Assembly (NCBI RefSeq): GCF_014694385.1
Contig: NZ_JAAOCA010000013.1
Location: 62,001 to 126,000, forward strand
DNA: 64,000 nt
Direction of reading: 5' to 3'
From: Pseudomonas typographi
GTDB lineage: Bacteria; Pseudomonadota; Gammaproteobacteria; Pseudomonadales; Pseudomonadaceae
Of the stretch, positions 14,069 through 22,409 are shown one piece after another. Each line of letters opens with the position of its first letter. The stretch's first letter is position 1. Both the position numbers and the translations under genes were made by a program. The notes beneath the pieces are model-generated. The model worked only from the letters and a program-made list of their open reading frames with translations, did not search any database and was not told the origin of the DNA.

Positions 14069-16534
14069 ATGTCATTTTCGAGCGCGCCACTTGACCACAT
14101 GCCTGTCATCGGACGGGTAGAGGATTTCGATACCCGCTCCGGGTCCACTTTCGAGCGGCTTATTTTCAACAACCGCTTTGCCATTGTACTGGCCTGTGCG
14201 GCCGTGACGATTGGCCTGGCGTTCTGCGCCTTGCGCCTGGGCGTCAATGCCAGTTTTGACAAAATGATGCCTTCCTCCCACCCCTACATCGAAAACTACA
14301 AAGCCAACGCCGCGTCGTTGCGCGGGCTGGGCAACTCGCTACGGTGGGTGGTCGAAAACCCCAGTGGCGATATCTATGACCCTGCCTACATCGCGACGCT
14401 GCGCGAGCTGAATGATAAACTTTTCCTGTTACCGGGGGTGGACCGTTCGTTTATGAAGTCGCTGTGGATGCCGGTGGTGCGTTGGACCGAAATTACCGAG
14501 AACGGCTTCGACGGCGGCCCGGTGATGCCGCAGGACTATGACGGATCGCCCCAAGCCTTGGAAAAGCTGCGCCAGAATATCTACCGATCAGGCATCGTCG
14601 GTTCACTGGTGGCCAACGATCAGCACTCCAGCATGGTGTTCATTCCGCTGCTCGAGCGAGATGGGGTGACGGGCCAGCCACTGGACTACAAACAGCTGCG
14701 CGATCAAATGCAGGCACTTAAAGCGGAATATGAAGTCAAGGGGGTACGCATCCATATCATTGGTTTCGCCAAACTGGCCGGTGATCTGATCCATGGGCTC
14801 CTGCAGGTCATGGTGTATTTTCTGGTCGCGGCGTTGCTGGTGACGGCCATCATTTACGCTTACACCCGCTGTGTGCGCAGCACTGCGCTGGTGATCGCGT
14901 GCTCGTTGACCGCGGTGGTATGGCAGTTGGGCCTTATGCACTTGATCGGGTATGTATTGGACCCCTTTTCGGTATTGGTGCCGTTCATGATCTTCGCCAT
15001 CGGGGTGTCCCACGGCGCCCAAAAGATGAACGGGATCATGCAGGACATTGGCCGCGGTACCCACCGTTATGTCGCTGCGCGGTATACATTCCGGCGGCTG
15101 TTTCTCGCCGGCCTGACGGCCTTGATGGCCGATGCGGTGGGGTTCGCCGTGTTGTCTATCATTGATATTCCGGCCATCCGCGACCTGGCCCTGCAAGCCA
15201 GTATCGGCGTAGCGATCCTGACCCTCACTAACCTATTGTTGTTGCCGGTGCTGTTGTCTTACACCGGCGTTGGGGCTAAAGCTGCCGCGCGTGCCATGCG
15301 CAGCAGCGACGGCAGAGAACATCCGGTTATCAAGGGCCTGCTCACGTTCACGGACCCGCGCGTAGCACGCTGGGTGCTGCTGGGCACCGTGGCCCTCACC
15401 CTGGGCGGGCTTGTCGTTTCGCGCCAGCTCAAGATCGGTGATCTCGACGCGGGCGCGCCGGAGCTTCGGGCCGACTCCGAATACAATCGGGACGACACCT
15501 TCATTACCCAGCACTACCAGCTGTCCAGTGATCAGTTCGCGGTGATCGTTACCAACCCGAAAAATCGCCTGGACAATTTCGAAAGCGTGATGGAAATGGA
15601 CCGGTTGGAGCAGCAACTCAGGGACTTGCCTGGCGTCCAGACCACCAGCTCGCTGGCCAGCCTGGGCAGGCCGCTGACGGCCGCGGGGTTCGAAGGAACA
15701 CCGAAATGGATCACGATCAACCGCGATCCGGCGGTGCTCAACGAGTCGATCAACAATGTCAATGCAGCCAGCCCGGAAATGGTCAATGATGGCCGCACCG
15801 TAGCCCCGATCATTGCTTTTTTGACCGACCACAAGGCCGAAACGCTGTCGTCCGTGGTGAAGCTGGTGGAGGCCTTTGCCGCTACCCACAACACGGCCGA
15901 CCGGCAGTTTCTTTTGGCCGCCGGCAATGCAGGGATCGAGGCGGCAACCAACCAGACCGTCGCCAGGGCCAATTACCAAATGCTCGGGCTGGTGTATGCG
16001 GTGGTCATTGTCCTGTGCCTGGTGACGTTTCGCAGTTGGCGCGCGGTGCTCGTGGCGGTGTTGCCGCTGGCAGTGACCTCGGTACTGGCCGAAGCGTTGA
16101 TGGTGATGCTGGGCATTGGCGTAAAGGTCGCGACGCTGCCGGTGATTGCATTGGGGGTGGGCATCGGTATCGACTACTCCCTTTATCTGTTGACCGTTTA
16201 CCTCTCACATTTACGCCAGGGTTGTTCGGTCCGCGAGGCCTACCGGCGGTCGTTGCTGTTTACCGGCAAAGTGGTTGCGCTCATTGGCATAACGCTGTCG
16301 GTGGCAGTCGCTACCTGGATCTGGTCACCGATCAAGTTCCAGGCAGACATGGGCATTCTGCTAGCGTTCATGTTCCTGTGGAACATGGTCGGTGCATTGG
16401 TGATCGTGCCCAGCCTCGCCGTCTATCTGCTCAAGCCTAAGGCCGGCGACATTGCACCGGCAGCGCCCGCGATTGCAGGCATGCAGTTGGAAAACGAGGC
16501 TCTGCGTGAACGCCCGCGAAGAGTATCGGCGTAA
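14069..16534 (+). CDS. RND-superfamily (MMPL-type) transporter
   Basis: An 821-residue inner-membrane protein. There is one membrane span near residue 45, a first large periplasmic loop, then a block of five or more spans from about residue 235 to 400, and the same arrangement repeated in the C-terminal half (spans from about 635 onward). This internal duplication is the RND/MMPL layout (COG1033 predicted exporters). Motifs include FMIFAIGVSHGAQKMNG and ALGVGIGIDYSLYLL, equivalent to the proton-relay helices. At 821 residues it is the size of MMPL-type rather than of AcrB-type pumps. It probably moves the terpenoid, an intermediate or a lipid across the envelope together with the DUF1302/DUF1329/YCF48 proteins. 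Confidence 0.87.
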   Translation: MSFSSAPLDHMPVIGRVEDFDTRSGSTFERLIFNNRFAIVLACAAVTIGLAFCALRLGVNASFDKMMPSSHPYIENYKANAASLRGLGNSLRWVVENPSGDIYDPAYIATLRELNDKLFLLPGVDRSFMKSLWMPVVRWTEITENGFDGGPVMPQDYDGSPQALEKLRQNIYRSGIVGSLVANDQHSSMVFIPLLERDGVTGQPLDYKQLRDQMQALKAEYEVKGVRIHIIGFAKLAGDLIHGLLQVMVYFLVAALLVTAIIYAYTRCVRSTALVIACSLTAVVWQLGLMHLIGYVLDPFSVLVPFMIFAIGVSHGAQKMNGIMQDIGRGTHRYVAARYTFRRLFLAGLTALMADAVGFAVLSIIDIPAIRDLALQASIGVAILTLTNLLLLPVLLSYTGVGAKAAARAMRSSDGREHPVIKGLLTFTDPRVARWVLLGTVALTLGGLVVSRQLKIGDLDAGAPELRADSEYNRDDTFITQHYQLSSDQFAVIVTNPKNRLDNFESVMEMDRLEQQLRDLPGVQTTSSLASLGRPLTAAGFEGTPKWITINRDPAVLNESINNVNAASPEMVNDGRTVAPIIAFLTDHKAETLSSVVKLVEAFAATHNTADRQFLLAAGNAGIEAATNQTVARANYQMLGLVYAVVIVLCLVTFRSWRAVLVAVLPLAVTSVLAEALMVMLGIGVKVATLPVIALGVGIGIDYSLYLLTVYLSHLRQGCSVREAYRRSLLFTGKVVALIGITLSVAVATWIWSPIKFQADMGILLAFMFLWNMVGALVIVPSLAVYLLKPKAGDIAPAAPAIAGMQLENEALRERPRRVSA

Positions 16535-16539
16535 GGACC

Positions 16540-16560
16540 ACCCGCGGCGCAGCCGCGGGT
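16540..16560. terminator. Bidirectional terminator-like hairpin between convergent operons
   Basis: ACCCGCGGC and GCCGCGGGT make a perfect 9-bp GC-rich stem with a 3-base loop, placed in the 29-base gap between the RND gene (plus) and the hydrolase gene (minus). No T tract on either side; the location still argues for a shared terminator. Confidence 0.6.
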
Positions 16561-16563
16561 CGA

Positions 16564-17406
16564 TCAAGCCAGGGCTTTAACGAGAAAGGCCAGGATCGCG
16601 CTGTTGAACGCATCGTTGCGGTCGCCGGCGACCATATGGCCCGCGCCGTCGACGTCCAGGCGTTCGGCATGAGGCATCAGCTTGAGCAGTGAACGGGCAC
16701 CTTCTTCGGTGACCACGTTGCTTTGCGCGCCGCGTACCAACAGTGTTGGCGCCCTGACTGCCACCGCGGCAGCCTCTAGCCTGCGGGCGAACGGCTCCGA
16801 AGCCGAGCGTGACTCGTCTTGCAGAAAGGCCGGGTCCCAATGCCAGTGATAGCGACCGTTCTCCTTGCGGCTCAGGTTGCGCAGCAAGCCGGCGGTGGAG
16901 GGCGGTTGTGTGCGACCGGGGGTATAGCGGGCAATGGCGATGGCGGCCTCGTCCAGGGTGGCAAAACCGCCCAGCGTGCGCTGCATGAAATGGCGGATGT
17001 GTTCCACGCCTTGCGGCGCCATGCGTGCCACCACATCCACCAGCACCAGCGCGCGAACCTCTAGCGCTTTGGCCTCCCCGGCGGCGAGCAATGCTGCCGC
17101 CCCGCCGAGGGAGGCACCAATCAATACGGGCGGCTGGCCCAGCGTGGCGCTGACCGCCTTGAGGTCGGCCACGAATGCATCCAATGAGTAATCGCCGTCG
17201 GGTGCCCGGCCGCTCTCGCCGTGGCCGCGCTGGTCCAGGTTGATCACCTGATAACTGCTGGCAACCAGTTGGCGGGCCGCAGAACGCCAGGAGTGGCGCG
17301 TCTGCCCACCGCCATGCAGAAGAATGACCGGCTGCTGTCGAGGGTCGCCACCGACATCAGCCACCAGGTTCAGCCCAGCTCGCCCCGTGAGGCAAATTCT
17401 GTTCAT
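16564..17406 (-). CDS. Alpha/beta hydrolase
   Basis: A 280-residue alpha/beta-hydrolase-fold protein. The oxyanion segment ILLHGGGQTRHSW, the nucleophile elbow GASLGG and the catalytic His in DGAGHMV near the C-terminus are visible; the acid is probably the Asp of RGAQSNVV-adjacent sequence or nearby. The start is taken at ATG 17406 (MNRICLTGR), since the upstream frame is GC-rich and has no homology. It is the last gene of the minus-strand operon that includes the P450 system, 40 bases after the riboflavin gene. Hydrolysis of a lactone or ester formed by the Baeyer-Villiger-type steps is a sensible role, but esterase and haloperoxidase relatives look alike. Confidence 0.83.
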   Translation of the reverse strand: MNRICLTGRAGLNLVADVGGDPRQQPVILLHGGGQTRHSWRSAARQLVASSYQVINLDQRGHGESGRAPDGDYSLDAFVADLKAVSATLGQPPVLIGASLGGAAALLAAGEAKALEVRALVLVDVVARMAPQGVEHIRHFMQRTLGGFATLDEAAIAIARYTPGRTQPPSTAGLLRNLSRKENGRYHWHWDPAFLQDESRSASEPFARRLEAAAVAVRAPTLLVRGAQSNVVTEEGARSLLKLMPHAERLDVDGAGHMVAGDRNDAFNSAILAFLVKALA

Positions 17407-17446
17407 AAAGGTACCGTGCAAGTGCGAATAATGATCGAGGCCGGGG

Positions 17447-18604
17447 CTACAATGCCGAGGCCAGGAGGATGGGGGGCGGGGGTACAAGGCTGTCGGGCTG
17501 CAGGTACTCCACGACTTCAAGATCGAACCCGGAGATAGCATGGTACTTGCGGTTGCGCCCCATCAGCCGCAGCTGGCCCAGCCCCAGTTGGCGCAAAATC
17601 TGCGAGCCTACGCCGATCATCAATGAGTGGTGGTGGCTGGAAACCTTGCGTTGGCGTACCGTGCGGGTGGCCCCCTCGGCGGGCTCAACGCTGTTGAGTA
17701 AATCATCGGAAGACTCCGACCCTGCCAGCAGTACCAAGACCCCGGCACCTTCCTCGACGATTCTGCGCAGGCAACGCTGGATGTTCCAGCCGCTGCTGCC
17801 GGCTGCTTGGATGCCCAACAGATCGCGGGCGGTCAAGCCTTGCTGCACCCGAATCAGGGTCGGTTGGCCGGCGGATATTCGGCCATGGACCAGCGCGAAA
17901 TGAACGCTGCCGTTGATTCGATCACGAAAGCGGTGCAACTGGAACGCCCCATGGTCGGTCAGTACCGGCCTGGCGCCCAGTGCCTGGACGGTGCTTTCAT
18001 TGATCACCCGAAAGTGGATCAGGTCGGCGATGGTGCCGATCTTCAAACCCTGCAACTTGGCGAACCTTTCCAGCTCGGGGCGGCGGGCCATGCTGCCGTC
18101 ATCGTTCATGATTTCACAAATCACCGCGCTTTCTTCATACCCGGCCAGGCGCGCAAGGTCGCATGCCGCTTCGGTGTGGCCTGCGCGTACCAGCACGCCG
18201 CCGGGTTCGGCAATCAGCGGGAAGATATGCCCGGGCTGGACCAGGTCCTGGGCACTGGCGCCCGCCTGGGCGGCGGTGCGCACCGTATGGGCACGGTCGG
18301 CGGCAGAAATACCGGTGGTCACGCCACTGGCCGCCTCGATCGAGCAGGTGAACTGCGTGCCATGGGCCGTGCCATTGCGGCGGGCCATCGGTTCAAGCCC
18401 TAACGCGTCGCTTTTGGCGCGGCTGATCGGCATACAAATCAAGCCCCGCGCATGGTGGGCCATGAAGTTGATGTGCTCGGGCTTGACGCAGTTGGCGGCC
18501 ATGACCAGGTCACCTTCATTTTCCCGGTCCTCATCGTCGATAAGAACGACCATTTTGCCGCAACGAATCTCTTCGATGATTTCCTGGCTGCTGTTCAGGC
18601 TCAT
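17447..18604 (-). CDS. ribBA: RibBA-type 3,4-dihydroxy-2-butanone-4-phosphate synthase with degenerate GTP cyclohydrolase II domain
   Basis: A 385-residue two-domain protein. Residues 1-200 form the DHBP synthase of riboflavin synthesis, with intact acid loop DDEDRENEGD, GHTEAACDLARLAG and CEIMNDDGSMARR. Residues 205-385 have the GTP cyclohydrolase II fold outline, but the zinc-binding Cys cluster (normally C-x2-GD...RCDC) is missing: the segment reads VQQGLTARDLLGIQ and only one Cys remains. So only the first activity is expected. It converts ribulose 5-phosphate to the four-carbon riboflavin precursor in the cytoplasm. Location 10 bases behind the P450 gene suggests dedicated flavin supply for the two FMNH2-dependent oxygenases and the FAD reductase of the pathway. 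Confidence 0.88.
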   Translation of the reverse strand: MSLNSSQEIIEEIRCGKMVVLIDDEDRENEGDLVMAANCVKPEHINFMAHHARGLICMPISRAKSDALGLEPMARRNGTAHGTQFTCSIEAASGVTTGISAADRAHTVRTAAQAGASAQDLVQPGHIFPLIAEPGGVLVRAGHTEAACDLARLAGYEESAVICEIMNDDGSMARRPELERFAKLQGLKIGTIADLIHFRVINESTVQALGARPVLTDHGAFQLHRFRDRINGSVHFALVHGRISAGQPTLIRVQQGLTARDLLGIQAAGSSGWNIQRCLRRIVEEGAGVLVLLAGSESSDDLLNSVEPAEGATRTVRQRKVSSHHHSLMIGVGSQILRQLGLGQLRLMGRNRKYHAISGFDLEVVEYLQPDSLVPPPPILLASAL

Positions 18605-18614
18605 GGCAATGCCC

Positions 18615-19874
18615 TTAAGAAAGGATAGCGGCCGGGGTGGCCCACACCAGCGGCAAACGGGTCATGGCCCCGACGATGCCCGACTGGTAGCCGATTTCGG
18701 CGCCCGCGGGGATCTCGAAGTCCGGTATTTGCCTCAGCCATTCGCGCAGCGTGGTCTGCACTTCCAGGCGTGCCAGATGGGCGCCTGCGCAGTGATGAAC
18801 ACCATGACCGAAGGTGATATGGCTCTTGTCCGCACGGTTGAAGTCCACGTGCATCGGGCAGCCATGCTCGCGCTCATCCAGACCGAACAGGAGCGTGGGC
18901 AAGGCGACCATGTCGCCCGCTTGGAGTAGAACTCCGTCAACATGGATGGCTTGCTTGATCAGCCGCGCATCGGATACCAGGCCAAAGCGGCGTAGCAGCT
19001 CTTCAGTCGCCGCGGGAATCAACTCGGGGTCATCGACCAGCATTTGGCGTTCAACCGGGTGCGTGGCGAGGTAATGGAGGCTGAAACTCAAGAAGTTCAC
19101 CACCGTATCCAGCCCGGCCAGCAGCACCAACCCGCAGACGTTCAACGCCTCGTCCTTGCTGAGCGGCCGCCCGTTCACTTCACTATGGACAATGATGCTG
19201 ATGGCGTCCTCACCCGGGGTGCGCATGCGCTCGTCGATAAACGGCGACAAATAGTCGAAAAAGGCTCGAATGGCCTCGGCCATGCTCATGGAGCCGTCGG
19301 GGCGGGTCATCTGGTCGCCGATGTATTTGAGCCTGGCCGCATCCTTGACCGGCAGGTCGACAATCATCAAGAAAATATGGATCGGAAAAATCTCGGCGTA
19401 CTCGCGGGTAAAATCGCAACGGCCCTGGTTACGAATGTCCGCGATCAACGTGCGCGACAGTTGCTCGATCGCGTCTTTGACGCGGTCCACCACTTTGGGG
19501 CCGATGCCTTCGTTCAGCACTCGTCGAAAAGGCCGTTGTTGCGGCGGGTCCATGGAGGTTGGGATGAAGCTGTATTGCTCCCCGGCCTCCCGGGGTAAAA
19601 AGGGGCATTCGCTGGAAAAGTGTTCATGGTCGAGGAACATCTGCTTGATCAATTTCCCCCGCGTTGCGATCCAGTGGCCGCCGTTATAGGGCGTCCACAC
19701 CAGGTCCGGCAGGCTAGGGTCCTGTAAACGCTTCCACGCCGAATGCAGGCCCTCCTGCAGGCCTGGCGGGTCGAACATATCGAATTCGACCACGCGCTGC
19801 GATGGTACATTGGCCGGCCTGGGCGCTCGCGGTTTGCTCGAGGCGGTTAAAGGTGCGGGGGCGATGTCAGCCAT
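18615..19874 (-). CDS. camC: CYP101-family cytochrome P450 (P450cam-like)
   Basis: A 419-residue soluble class I P450. Compared from memory with P450cam it aligns at a constant offset of +5 without gaps through the active site. Cys362 in FGHGVHHCAG is the haem ligand; Asp256-Thr257 is the acid-alcohol pair of oxygen activation; Tyr101, Phe92 and Phe103 correspond to Tyr96, Phe87 and Phe98 around camphor; Val300, Asp302, Arg304, Ile400 and Val401 are also kept. Val247 and Gly248 of P450cam are Leu252 and Ala253 here, so the pocket is slightly smaller. Electrons come from the ferredoxin and reductase encoded upstream. Expected reaction: regioselective hydroxylation of a bicyclic monoterpenoid ketone. 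The symbol is by homology; camphor itself is not proven. RBS CAGGAG precedes ATG 19874. Confidence 0.93.
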   Translation of the reverse strand: MADIAPAPLTASSKPRAPRPANVPSQRVVEFDMFDPPGLQEGLHSAWKRLQDPSLPDLVWTPYNGGHWIATRGKLIKQMFLDHEHFSSECPFLPREAGEQYSFIPTSMDPPQQRPFRRVLNEGIGPKVVDRVKDAIEQLSRTLIADIRNQGRCDFTREYAEIFPIHIFLMIVDLPVKDAARLKYIGDQMTRPDGSMSMAEAIRAFFDYLSPFIDERMRTPGEDAISIIVHSEVNGRPLSKDEALNVCGLVLLAGLDTVVNFLSFSLHYLATHPVERQMLVDDPELIPAATEELLRRFGLVSDARLIKQAIHVDGVLLQAGDMVALPTLLFGLDEREHGCPMHVDFNRADKSHITFGHGVHHCAGAHLARLEVQTTLREWLRQIPDFEIPAGAEIGYQSGIVGAMTRLPLVWATPAAILS

Positions 19875-19918
19875 AAGATGCTCCTGGGTAGGTTGTTATT
19901 ATTCGGACTGCTGCGTGT

Positions 19919-20665
19919 TTAATCCTGCCGGCCTTTCAACGGGCCCATCCCCGCCAGCTCGCCGCCATCCATCACGAACTCTGCGCCGGTGACGAAACTG
20001 GCTTCGTCGCTGGCCAAATACACCACCATGCTGGATATTTCCGCCGGTTCGCCCAGTCGGTTCATAGGGTTGAAATCGGTCACATCCAGGCCCTCGTTCA
20101 GCGGCGTCGCGACGGTACCTGGGTGGATCGAATTGGCCCTGACGTTGCGGCCTGCCAACTCCAGCGCAACGGATTTGGTGAGGCCCCGCACACCGAACTT
20201 CGACGCGGTGTAGCCATGCAATTGGGCAACGCCTTGCATACCCGCCGTCGAGGAAATGTTGATGATCGAAGCCGGTGCTGATTCGATCAATGCGGCGGCG
20301 GCGGCTTTGATTCCGAGGAACTGGCCGGTCAGGTTGACCGCGATAATGCTGTTCCAGTCGTCCTCGGTATAGTCGAGCAGACTGCCCTGGTTGATGATGC
20401 CGGCGTTATTGACCAGCACGTTGAGCGTGCCGAAGCGCTGTGTCGTCGCCTCGACCGCCGCGCGCCAACTGGCCAAGCGGCTAACGTCCAAGTGAACGTA
20501 CAGGGCGCGTTCCGGGCCCAACTCCCGCGCCAGTGCCTGCCCAAGCTCGTCGAGCAGGTCGGCGATCACCACCTTCGCCCCGGCCGCCACCAGCGCCCGC
20601 GCATGGGCCGCACCCATTCCGCGCGCGCCGCCAGAGATCAGCGCTACTTTGCCGTTTAACCTCAT
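19919..20665 (-). CDS. SDR family alcohol dehydrogenase in the P450 operon
   Basis: A 248-residue classical SDR: SGGARGMG cofactor motif near residue 10, NNAG, catalytic Ser in IINISSTAG and Tyr-x3-Lys in YTASK, C-terminal FVTGAEFVMDGG. ATG 20665 is preferred because GGTGA lies five bases upstream and the frame then starts six bases behind the ferredoxin stop; ATG 20677 would overlap that gene. It lies between the ferredoxin and the P450 genes, where it most likely oxidises the P450 product (a hydroxy-ketone) to a diketone. In the CAM plasmid that step is done by CamD/FdeH, a zinc-dependent medium-chain dehydrogenase of a different family, so this looks like non-orthologous replacement. Confidence 0.88.
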   Translation of the reverse strand: MRLNGKVALISGGARGMGAAHARALVAAGAKVVIADLLDELGQALARELGPERALYVHLDVSRLASWRAAVEATTQRFGTLNVLVNNAGIINQGSLLDYTEDDWNSIIAVNLTGQFLGIKAAAAALIESAPASIINISSTAGMQGVAQLHGYTASKFGVRGLTKSVALELAGRNVRANSIHPGTVATPLNEGLDVTDFNPMNRLGEPAEISSMVVYLASDEASFVTGAEFVMDGGELAGMGPLKGRQD

Positions 20666-20670
20666 CGTAT

Positions 20671-20994
20671 TCACCATTGGGTGGGCGCTACGTCGATAAT
20701 GATGCCGTCAAGCGCGTCGCTCATTTGGATTTGGCAACTCAAGCGGCTGTTGGGCTGGCGCGGCGATGCGGTGGCTTCCAGCAATTGATCTTCGGTAGCG
20801 CTCGGCGCTGGTAACCGTTGCAGCCACGGCTCTTGCACATACACATGGCAGGTGGCACAGGCTGCGCTACCGCCGCAATCACCCACGATGGCGTGAATCC
20901 CATGATTGACGGCGGCGCGCATCAGGTGGGTACCGTTGGCGACCTCGACGCTCTCGCGCTGGCCGTCCGGTAATACAAATATGGCGTTTGGCAT
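20671..20994 (-). CDS. camB: Putidaredoxin-like [2Fe-2S] ferredoxin
   Basis: A 107-residue adrenodoxin/putidaredoxin-type ferredoxin. Cluster ligands Cys40, Cys46, Cys49 (GDCGGSAACATC) and Cys87 (LSCQI) match Cys39/45/48/86 of putidaredoxin at offset +1. Asp39 and the C-terminal Trp107 match Asp38 and Trp106, the residues known to matter for docking and electron transfer to P450cam. The protein carries electrons from the FAD reductase (20997-22283) to the P450 (18615-19874). It starts two bases after the reductase stop, which points to translational coupling. The symbol is by homology. Confidence 0.93.
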   Translation of the reverse strand: MPNAIFVLPDGQRESVEVANGTHLMRAAVNHGIHAIVGDCGGSAACATCHVYVQEPWLQRLPAPSATEDQLLEATASPRQPNSRLSCQIQMSDALDGIIIDVAPTQW

Positions 20995-20996
20995 GG

Positions 20997-22283
20997 TTAT
21001 GATCCGTTCTCGGGTGGGGAAACCGCGTGGGTGTGGGAGGCCATGGCGAAGATCGACTTGAGCGGCAGCGTTTCGTCGGCCAGTGCCTCGGGGTCCGCTT
21101 CAAGGCGTTGCAATACGGCGGCCTTGCACAGTTGGAATTCCTGGGCACGGTTGACCGTGTCAACGGCCAGGATCCGCTTGCCCTTGAGGTAGAACGCGCT
21201 GAAGTCTCGCTCCTGCGGTTCGCCACGTATCACTAGCCTGTCGTAGCCCTGGGACAAGCCCACGGCCTTGAGGCTGACGCTATATTGATCGGACCAGAAC
21301 CAGGGGGCTGTGTCAGGCCTAGGGGGTTTGTCGCAAAGCAGCGCAGCCGCTTTGCGCGCCTGTTCAAGGGCATTGGGCACCGACTCGATGCGTACGCTGC
21401 GCTGGTACAACGTGCTGAACCCGCGAGCGCAGTCACCAATCGCCATGATGCCGGGGTCGCTGGTAGCCAGTCGCTCATCGACAATGATGCCGTCGTCGAC
21501 GCTCAACCCCGCTTCGCTGGCGAGCTCGCTGTTGGGCAATAGGCCGATGCCAGCCACCACCACGTCAGCGGGCAAGCGGGTGCCGTCTGCGCAGACCACT
21601 GCGTGTATCGCCCCATCCGGTGTGAATTCAAAACCTTGGACCTGGACCGAGGTGCGAATGTCGACGCCGGCCGAACGATGCAAATACCCGTAGAAAGCAG
21701 CAACGGGCGCAGCGGCCACTCTGCCCAAAAGCTGTTGCCCTGCCTCTAGCACCGCCACCTGCATACCGGACTTGACCGCCGCGGCTGCCACTTCCAGGCC
21801 GATATAGCCCCCACCGATGACAACCAGCCGGCGGCCAAGATGAAGGTTGTCGCGGATGGCCCGGGCATCGTCATGGGTCCGCAGGTAATGCAAGTTGCGC
21901 GGCGGGTTTTCCGCTTGCCGGGCCATGAAGGGCAAGGGGCGAGGCCTTCCGCCCAGCGCTAGCACGAGGTGGTCATACGGCAATCGGCGCCCATCCGCCA
22001 ACTCCACCTGCTTGCTGCTGCGGTGGATCGCGACTGCGCGGTGCCGCGCCAGCAAGGTGATTTGCGCGGTTGCATAGGCCGCGGTACCGCGCAGACCTAG
22101 CGAGCTTAGCTCTGCGGCGCCCACCAGGTAGGCCTTGGATAACGGCGGGCGATGATAGGGCTCGTGGGGTTCGTCGCCGATCAACGTGATCGGCCCGGCC
22201 CAGCCGCTGGCTCGTGCGGCGAACGCCAGCTCGGTGCCGCCGCAGCCGTTGCCGATGATCAGCAGGTGGCGGTCAGAAACCAT
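20997..22283 (-). CDS. camA: Putidaredoxin-reductase-like FAD/NADH ferredoxin reductase
   Basis: A 428-residue flavoprotein of the same length and layout as putidaredoxin reductase: FAD dinucleotide motif GNGCGG near residue 11, PPLSKAYL, LALGGRPRPLP, the NADH motif GGGYIGLEVAAAA, the second FAD motif IMAIGDCAR, and APWFWSDQY with AVDTVNRAQEF toward the C-terminus. It oxidises NADH and reduces the ferredoxin one electron at a time. ATG 22283 has no strong Shine-Dalgarno, so initiation may be weak or coupled. A 126-base gap separates it from the upstream hydratase gene; no GTCAAC dyad was found there, so this part may be read through from the thiolase promoter. The symbol is by homology. Confidence 0.92.
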   Translation of the reverse strand: MVSDRHLLIIGNGCGGTELAFAARASGWAGPITLIGDEPHEPYHRPPLSKAYLVGAAELSSLGLRGTAAYATAQITLLARHRAVAIHRSSKQVELADGRRLPYDHLVLALGGRPRPLPFMARQAENPPRNLHYLRTHDDARAIRDNLHLGRRLVVIGGGYIGLEVAAAAVKSGMQVAVLEAGQQLLGRVAAAPVAAFYGYLHRSAGVDIRTSVQVQGFEFTPDGAIHAVVCADGTRLPADVVVAGIGLLPNSELASEAGLSVDDGIIVDERLATSDPGIMAIGDCARGFSTLYQRSVRIESVPNALEQARKAAALLCDKPPRPDTAPWFWSDQYSVSLKAVGLSQGYDRLVIRGEPQERDFSAFYLKGKRILAVDTVNRAQEFQLCKAAVLQRLEADPEALADETLPLKSIFAMASHTHAVSPPENGS

Positions 22284-22409
22284 GGTGGTGCATCCAGGTG
22301 TGAGGGCAGGTGAGTGCGCCTGAAGAGTTTCGTCTTCCGGCCACTTGGCCGTCGCGTTGTGGATTGCCCATGCTTACGTTGATCTTTTTCATGAACCTTC
22401 ACCGTAGAC

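Noticed and set aside
22378..22383. GTTGAT half-site before the ferredoxin reductase gene
   Set aside because: The matching left arm six bases upstream reads GCCCAT, so no dyad of the island type exists here.
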